From the NCBI RefSeq assembly GCF_905475465.1, contig NC_062235.1, positions 816,001-880,000 of the forward strand: a stretch of DNA of 64,000 bases. Direction: 5' to 3'. How positions within the stretch are numbered: the stretch's first letter is position 1; every line of letters begins with the position of its first letter. A program made the translations under genes and the position numbers. Of this stretch, positions 60,401 to 64,000 are shown one piece after another. A model generated the notes under the pieces. It had not been told where the DNA came from. It searched no databases and saw only the letters and a program-made list of their open reading frames with translations. Origin of the DNA: Pieris napi (Eukaryota > Arthropoda > Insecta > Lepidoptera > Pieridae).

Positions 60401-62389
60401 CTATCTGACCGGATTAAAAACTATTTCATATTATTTACTAGTGACAATAGAACCTACACAAAATGTTATCGAAGTGAAACTTCTTTACCGGGGTTGGAAA
60501 AAAATTTAGTGTAACATTTTTTCGTTACGCGTCACATTTTTCGGTTACGCGCCATGTTGCTTTTTGAAGTCAAACTTCTTTATCGGCGTTGGAATGAAAG
60601 TTCTTTATCGACGTATGGGAGAAATTTTGTAGCAAATCGTCACGTTTTTCGATTACGCGCCATCTTATTCTTGTCCCTACCACGGTTGATCCGAAGAGAT
60701 TCGAAGCCATTAATAACAAAAACATATAATAACGATAACAATGATAGTAATAATTCTATTACAATTAATGAAATTCTGTAATCATCCTAGTAGTAATAAG
60801 GTAAAATGAAATAATTGTATTCATGTCTATGATAATAAAAGCCTTTTGTTAAACTTTATTTAACCAATTTCGTTAAGTTGCATATAGTAGATCATTTTTC
60901 GAAAAATAAGGTCATAAAGAAGTTTCACTTCTTAAGTGTGTACACCTAGTACACGCACACATTTTATTTTAATTCTGTTAAGTGTGTTCTTAAATTACAC
61001 AAATACACATGTAACTCCAATATAGTGTTAAGTTTTTATTTACTACCGATAAACACGCTATTGGACAGGGCAAAAAATAAACTGTCATCGAGAGTAATCT
61101 GTATAAAAGATGGCTTTAAAATAATCACTTATTTATACAAAATCATAATTTAAAAGATTGATCTTTATACTATTATTACTAGGACACATTTCCCCCCTAA
61201 GATCTCACCATTTTGGTTAGTTAGCATTTTGGCGTTATGGTCTATCAGGGCGCAAACGACGGCTGCATGTCCACATTCTGCTGCAAAGTGCAACGCAGTC
61301 GCACCGCATAGCGCCCTATCGTCCACTCTTGTTCCGCTTTCCAATAAAAATTGTACCTGGAACAATTTTCACTCAGCTCAACGTATTATAGAGAAAGAGC
61401 AGCATCAGAGCTAAAGGGGGGAGCCTCGACTGAAGGCCCTAGTGACTAAGATCGAGAAATTGTATAAAGCCTTTTTTGCGAACTTGCGAATCGACTCCCG
61501 GTGGGGGTCTTCCCCGGGAGATACGACCACAAATTGTTACCCAGAGTATACTCCTCTCTCAAAGGCCGGCAACGCACCCAGTTAAAAAGGCTGTGATGAC
61601 TGCCCTTTTAAGGCGTCCCATATACTTGTTTGCCATCCCCCCTAGAAAAATATAGCCTTGACGGTCGGAATTTCATTGTTATCGCATTTCAGGGAATGAA
61701 ATCATCCTCATTATTTGCAGGCGCAGATTCTTCGCTACTTGTATAATGTATAATTTAGAACATATAACATATTATGTATCACTAGGTCATCATTTATAAT
61801 TTTGTAATCTATTTTTTCTATCTAGTAAGAATTGTTCCGTATCGACTGTTGTACTACTGCTTAGTCAAGGGAATTGTATTCCTAACGAGAAATAAATATC
61901 TCAAACAGGTAAACCTGCTAAAAACAGATGAGCCTTCCAGCGTTCCAGGTGTCCACGGGCCGCCGTTAAGAAGTGACCTGTCTTCTCGTTTATATTCCAG
62001 AACTATCTAGTTAAATTTTCGTATAGTATTTATATAGCAATTGTATTTCGGCTAAGTTGTGGTTGCTGTTTAACTCGCTAGATGGCGCTACAAGCAAAAA
62101 CAAATAATATACTGTGATAATGTGACATGTAAAAATAAACTTACGACATCCAAATGCCCCTTATACGCCGCAATCATTAGGCATGTGTTATTGTATTTGT
62201 TAGCCTTGTGAATATCAGCACCATGCCTGACTAAATACTTCACGATATCCAAGCGGCCATCAAAACAAGCAGCTCTCAGAGGGGTACTTAAAGTCTTCGT
62301 AGCATGATTCACGTTGGCCCCGGCTCGAACAAGTCTTTTCACTATTCCTAAGTGACCAGCACCTGCCGCGCACCATAGCGCTGTGGCTC
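51261..62389 (-). CDS. Fem1b: FEM1B orthologue, 12 exons, 5'-partial
   Basis: Ankyrin-repeat substrate receptor of a cullin-2 RING ubiquitin ligase; family members bind C-terminal degrons (known for the family, not seen here). Exons read on the minus strand: 62389-62145, 61356-61209, 60252-60098, 59485-59360, 58871-58674, 58268-58185, 57702-57616, 57141-57058, 56364-56231, 55430-55312, 54613-54482 and 51415-51261. All have GT/AG borders and matching phases, giving 554 residues plus stop. Recognisable blocks in order: STPLRAACFDGRLDIVKYLV, CGATALHFAAECGH, ELLGASFANDKEYY, ALHMEGLTVRERILG, KDLLRFAQVFSQMIH, TPVDDFHTSDVC and LSCLAASALAHHGSKY. These match FEM1B better than FEM1A/C, notably in the central ALHMEGL-to-FSQMIH block. 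The start codon and first ankyrin repeats lie beyond the right edge. An AATAAA signal follows the stop by about 50 bases. Introns contain many transposons. Orthology is confident; the acceptor of the 54.6-kb exon is uncertain (54613 or 54601). Confidence 0.93.
51476..51674. repeat. Short MITE in last FEM1B intron
   Basis: ggccggcgccgcaactgtaa, ttccaatagag at the left; ctctattgggatttacagag and taacggcgctgtagcc at the right form imperfect inverted ends. About 200 bp. Confidence 0.55.
52377..52868 (+). CDS. Uncharacterised element-encoded protein (C-x2-C, H-x3-C)
   Basis: Exon 1, from ATG 52377, encodes KLVCVICKKNDAKVIAFVEK ... NLSDGYHTSCYKNFIALMKK, with a possible zinc ligand set C-x2-C and H-x3-C. 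Read straight on it ends at 52658 after 93 residues. A GT at 52642 and AG ending at 52713 allow a 72-base intron. Exon 2 would then continue CKSELKQHLLRTQYITSIWR and stop at 52866-52868, exactly in the palindrome centre. The HLLRTQYI-x-SIWR type motif recalls a multicopy arthropod family tied to mobile DNA (recollection, not verified). The protein is probably only the N-terminal part. The mirror copy in the other arm is broken. Confidence 0.55.
52828..52867. repeat. Palindrome centre hairpin
   Basis: caagcatttgga (52828-52839) and tccaaatgcttg (52856-52867) are exact inverted repeats around a 16-base loop. This is the symmetry centre of the large element. Confidence 0.85.
52903..53185 (-). 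pseudogene. Mirror copy of the element ORF, with stop
   Basis: Inverted copy of 52377-52658. A TTA-to-TGA change at 53064-53062 (after ...IRKHHR) creates an in-frame stop, so only about 40 residues could be made. Confidence 0.8.
54395..54464 (-). repeat. SINE family A head fragment
   Basis: agccggggatcgaacctacg (box B, antisense) through gctaaagccactaggccaac. Only the tRNA-like head is left, beside the donor of the 54.6-kb FEM1B exon. Confidence 0.78.
54482..54613 (-). CDS. Fem1b: FEM1B exon: C-terminal ankyrin repeat
   Basis: It encodes ALCGCVCELLARGAHVDAM and then DGITPLVASIG, with donor gtacgt at 54481. The 5' border is uncertain: the acceptor tgtgcag gives a start at 54613 and tgtgtag gives 54601; both keep the frame. 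A SINE fragment lies about 17 bases beyond the donor. Confidence 0.85.
54712..54840 (-). pseudogene. CR1-like LINE 3' end fragment
   Basis: The minus-strand frame reads GQFLKGRQRAFEPSGSASVY followed by GRRYHLTSGELPARLPP. It is cut off at 54840, where GC-rich unrelated sequence begins. Confidence 0.78.
54841..55043 (-). other. GC-rich orphan coding-like block in a FEM1B intron
   Basis: The minus-strand frame contains VPHALAVENPPLGVHHRDTQ followed by HPLVDAQAALRTLWGAIL, preceded by a strong pyrimidine tract ending cctccacaag. It does not fit the FEM1B reading, which joins the exons on either side. Its nature is unknown: captured exon, transposon piece, or alternative exon. Confidence 0.4.
55312..55430 (-). 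CDS. Fem1b: FEM1B exon: C-terminal ankyrin repeat
   Basis: Acceptor atttcag, donor gtgagt. It encodes FPCTRTTRLLLECGVNVDV and then RRTALHVALLSYQYMP. The phases (one base in, one base out) match both neighbours. Confidence 0.92.
55431..56099. other. FEM1B intron, AT-rich
   Basis: Only a family E LINE-tail trace near 56083-56100 (ggtggctggaagagatcgct). Confidence 0.45.
56100..56212 (+). mobile_element. Helitron-like 3' terminus
   Basis: cacatggcaaaacaaacgtttgccgggtcagctagt; same end as 8752 and 33382. It ends about 20 bases from the donor-side edge of the 56.3-kb FEM1B exon. Confidence 0.6.
56231..56364 (-). CDS. Fem1b: FEM1B exon: start of C-terminal ankyrin repeats
   Basis: Acceptor tgtttgcag, donor gtaagt, ends in phase 2. 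It encodes GGTLLHLAVDRRTPVDDFH and then TSDVC, a diagnostic FEM1B motif. Confidence 0.92.
56622..56888. repeat. MITE L with ~30-bp inverted ends
   Basis: gagcgttcaagtattacgta / acgaattttgga at the left and ccaaaaattgcgtgacgtaa / tacttgagcgc at the right. G-runs (gggggggg) occur near both ends. Confidence 0.8.
57058..57141 (-). CDS. Fem1b: FEM1B exon: EEYESNVRTALYLV
   Basis: Twenty-eight codons, acceptor ctttttcag, donor gtgaga, phase 0. It encodes EEYESNVRTALYLVAVAARL, equivalent to the NYECNLYTFLYLV segment of FEM1B. Confidence 0.88.
57142..57615. other. FEM1B intron, AT-rich
   Basis: Nothing recognised. Confidence 0.4.
57616..57702 (-). CDS. Fem1b: FEM1B exon: LEACAEELRRGIKRLE
   Basis: Twenty-nine codons, acceptor tttttcag, donor gtacgt, phase 0. 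It encodes VCFVLEACAEELRRGIKRL and then EIESDTEALI, matching the helix that follows FSQMIH in FEM1B in position, with weaker identity. Confidence 0.87.
57838..57965 (+). repeat. SINE family A 5' fragment
   Basis: gagcagtgttggcctagtgg, ggtcgtaggttcgatccccg and gtgcaccaatggaatttatt up to gaatggtgaag, then cut off. Confidence 0.8.
58185..58268 (-). CDS. Fem1b: FEM1B exon: KDLLRFAQVFSQMIH block
   Basis: Twenty-eight codons, acceptor tttttccag, donor gtaata. It encodes VVKDLLRFAQVFSQMIHIG, nearly identical to the corresponding FEM1B segment. Confidence 0.92.
58420..58660 (+). repeat. tRNA-derived SINE, family C, with 12-bp duplication
   Basis: gtggcagctaggtgagg, gggttcgattcccggttcga (box B) and cgtgccagagccataataaa with a poly-A tail. 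Flanked by aagatcaactta at 58408-58419 and 58661-58672. Confidence 0.88.
58674..58871 (-). CDS. Fem1b: FEM1B exon: central TPR-like region
   Basis: Sixty-six codons, phase 0 at both ends, acceptor cctcag, donor gtaagt. It encodes ALHMEGLTVRERILG, VVFRGAVFADEARFERC and LALWRHAL, the strongest FEM1B signature in the window. A SINE (58420-58660) has inserted so close that the target duplication begins at intron position +2. Confidence 0.93.
58940..59265 (-). pseudogene. CR1-like LINE 3' end with internal insertion
   Basis: ggggaagaggctcacctgatg (58950-58970), about 185 bases of AT-rich foreign sequence, then catgttaagtgataccgccg and gccagaggattcgcaagtgtg. Confidence 0.68.
59360..59485 (-). CDS. 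Fem1b: FEM1B exon: linker helices
   Basis: Acceptor ttgacag, donor gtaatt, 42 codons, phase 0 at both ends. It encodes AYQYLHRAMTMRYDTRYG and then PIPAYDNWRESTTLE, corresponding to the region after FANDREN in FEM1B (HYLYLAM... in the human protein). It is less conserved than its neighbours. Confidence 0.88.
59486..60097. other. FEM1B intron, nothing certain
   Basis: 59705-59830 (tatatatataaatcttctgcc...) resembles a short Helitron-like start; not resolved. Confidence 0.35.
60098..60252 (-). CDS. Fem1b: FEM1B exon: last N-terminal ankyrin repeat and linker
   Basis: Acceptor ttccag, donor gtaagg. It encodes MTPLQCAAERARASVVEIL and then AFELLGASFANDKEYY, the block that closes the N-terminal ankyrin array in FEM1 proteins. 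The 5' phase (two bases) fits the phase-1 end of the preceding exon. Confidence 0.92.
60460..60970. repeat. Diverged, longer MITE J relative
   Basis: gaagtgaaacttctttaccg, repeated variants (gaagtcaaacttctttatcg) and an end aaagaagtttcacttcttaag + tgtgtacacctagtacacgc. Confidence 0.55.
61209..61356 (-). CDS. Fem1b: FEM1B exon: ankyrin repeat
   Basis: Acceptor ttccag, donor gtgaga. It encodes VQFLLESGTRVDDRALCG followed by ATALHFAAECGHAAVV, a canonical ankyrin helix pair, and leaves one base of a codon (phase 1). It continues directly from HLDV of the previous exon, as in FEM1B. Confidence 0.92.
61490..61645 (+). pseudogene. LINE (CR1-type) 3' end fragment
   Basis: Contains tctcaaaggccggcaacgca and acttgtttgccatcccccct; sense copy, decayed; in a FEM1B intron. 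Confidence 0.6.
62145..62389 (-). CDS. Fem1b: FEM1B exon: N-terminal ankyrin repeats
   Basis: First FEM1B exon visible in the window. The acceptor is ...ttccag at 62390-62395 and the donor gtaagt starts at 62144. It begins with two bases that complete a glycine codon and encodes GATALWCAAGAGHLGIVKR, then a second and third ankyrin repeat ending LMIAAYKGHLDV. The exon ends in phase 0. The upstream exon with the start codon is not found between 62390 and 64000. Confidence 0.93.
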
Positions 62390-62885
62390 CTGGAATATTT
62401 AAAAAGTTCTATAACACACATTCGAAACGTTTTCACCAACAATTGTAAAGAGAAACTAGATGGCGCTTTTGTAAGTCGAAATAACGACAAGCGCTTTTCG
62501 TTCGATACAAATTTTATGACAGCTCGGAAGTTAGCAACAAGTCCATGCTCAGTTCCGGTAAAAGTTTATACAACGTTGTATACAAATTTTACATTTTGCG
62601 CATCGTTAAGACACTTCGATACACCATGAAGTTTGCATCGGACATATAAAATATCGAAACCAGTCGTCTATTAAATTTGGTTGGGGATTGGTGGTGGTGA
62701 AAACGAAAACCTAATCTATTTCTCTACGATGAAAACTAACCTGTCAAGTACAAAAATTCCCTGATGGTTTCTAAAAGCAAATAAAAATTAAAATGTTTCC
62801 CTTTGTTCGTGAATAAAGCAATTATAGTCAACTAAATGAGTATTTATCATCATTATAAACAAGCATACAATAAAACAGCCTTTAT
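62390..62885. other. FEM1B intron, nothing recognised
   Basis: Searched on the minus strand for the missing N-terminal exon; none seen. Confidence 0.45.
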
Positions 62886-63200
62886 TAAAAAAACGTGTGT
62901 GTACTTATGTACACGCTTTAAAAGTTATACTTCTTTGACGTAACAAAACACAAATCTCAAAAAAAAATATTCTACGTTTGTATAAAAAACGACACTAAGA
63001 ATGGAAAAAAGGTATTTAATACATTGAAAGTTTATAACGCATTATCTAGTTAAATAAAGTTTATTTAAATAGCACAAAATAAAATGTTGACTATAGCTAA
63101 CTTCAGGGTTTCGGTTTTTTGTGACGGTATGCGCGCGCATCGTAAAAATTTACTCTCATCATTATAACGCGCCAAAAGAAGTATAACTTCAAAAATATAC
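62886..63200 (+). repeat. MITE family J, best-preserved copy
   Basis: aaaaaaacgtgtgtgtactt, aagttatacttctttgacgt, atgcgcgcgcatcgtaaaaa and an end at gccaaaagaagtataacttc. Confidence 0.8.
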
Positions 63201-63944
63201 GTTATTTGCGGAACAAAGCATCTAATCTATTTCAATCCCAGCCTCGCTTAGTTACGCGATGATAACAAATAAACTTATCGCGTTTTGTGAAATTGCAAGT
63301 CAGCGTAGCGATTTATAACAAATAGAATTTAATTGGTATAAATCATAAACGCACAAAGATCTGGATTATTGCCAAACTTTTCGAACGAACACGTTACCAG
63401 TTTCTTTGTGTACAAGCGGGCAAGCTAATTATAAAATGCCACGCGCACGGGCGGATGACTGCGTAAAAAGTCAACGACACACGACCCCAAGAGAGTACAT
63501 CCTTTTGATAAATAGAACACGCCAGATACGTAAACAAACTTTTTAAAATAAAGAAGAATTAAAACATTAATGTGCGAACGACACATGCAATATATTAGTG
63601 TTATTCAGTATGTTATATTTTCGACAATTACATTCAAAATCTATTATAACGACATCGAAGGGACTACTCATCGTCGTAAAAACCGATAGTCGCGACAGAC
63701 GATGGCGTTGTTATTAAGTACCTAAAGCCGGAATTAGTTGCATGAAACTAATTTCCCCAAATAATCGCGGAGGGCTCGAAACTCTGTTATGAAATTAATG
63801 CATGCATTACGAAAATATTATAAACTGTTGGTAAAATTAATGTCCCGAAATTAGTTTTCATGCCACTAATTTCGTAATACGAGGCATGCCTTTTAAGTTT
63901 TGTCGTTTGCAGAAAAAAACACAACTAGAACCTTATAGTACTTT
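63201..63944. other. Unassigned; contains a short inverted pair
   Basis: gaaattagttttcatgccactaatttcg and tagttgcatgaaactaattt near 63725-63870 suggest a small decayed MITE. Confidence 0.35.
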
Positions 63945-64000
63945 TTATTGTTTTTCAAAGTATACACCACGTAGCTTAATACACTTTTCCATTCGCTTAA
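63945..64000 (-). pseudogene. C-terminus of a mariner-like transposase, cut by the window edge
   Basis: The minus strand reads RMEKCIKLRGVYFEKQ then TAA (63947-63945), the usual end of many mariner transposases. The rest lies beyond the window, so intactness cannot be judged. Confidence 0.6.

Overview
The window looks like lepidopteran (moth or butterfly) nuclear DNA. It is AT-rich with long introns and small exons, and is densely filled with tRNA-derived SINEs, CR1-like and RTE LINE ends, Helitron-like ends, mariner elements and many MITEs. That assignment is inference from the repeat style; no species is claimed.

Two host genes can be supported, both on the minus strand. (1) A FEM1B orthologue (substrate receptor of a CUL2-RING ubiquitin ligase) occupies 62389 down to 51261. 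Twelve exons join with consistent splice phases and give 554 residues, from the ankyrin motif GATALWCAAGAGH to the C-terminal stop. The N-terminal part (perhaps 85-90 residues by comparison with the family) lies beyond the right edge. (2) Four GC-rich exons at 17067-16934, 10364-10237, 9528-9333 and 9001-8791 also join phase-correctly and belong to a second gene of unrecognised function, which continues past the left edge. Its 5' part is not identified.

Almost everything else is mobile-element sequence, much of it nested. At 11.4-14.1 kb, 19-bp inverted repeats enclose a ~640-bp palindromic MITE and a mariner-type element with an intact 358-codon transposase (DD41D spacing). At 29.7-30.2 kb a 239-bp MITE with TTA duplications interrupts a retroelement reading frame that resumes exactly after it. 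At 44.9-45.8 kb a MITE sits inside a non-autonomous element whose unoccupied copy is at 27.5-27.85 kb. At 43.9-44.9 kb a SINE interrupts an RTE LINE. At 36.3-37.6 kb lies a decayed DD34D mariner, and the extreme right edge shows the C-terminus of a third mariner-like transposase.

The most unusual structure is in the last intron of FEM1B (51.69-54.04 kb): a ~2.1-kb inverted-duplicated element with ~1-kb, nearly identical arms, inserted inside a small hairpin MITE. One arm carries an open reading frame with a C-x2-C / H-x3-C pattern and a possible second exon; the other arm has the same frame broken by a stop codon. The centre is asymmetric, consistent with a deletion between short repeats. Large stretches (39.5-42.3, 45.8-46.9, 47.0-48.5 and 48.6-51.2 kb) show no gene or recognised repeat.
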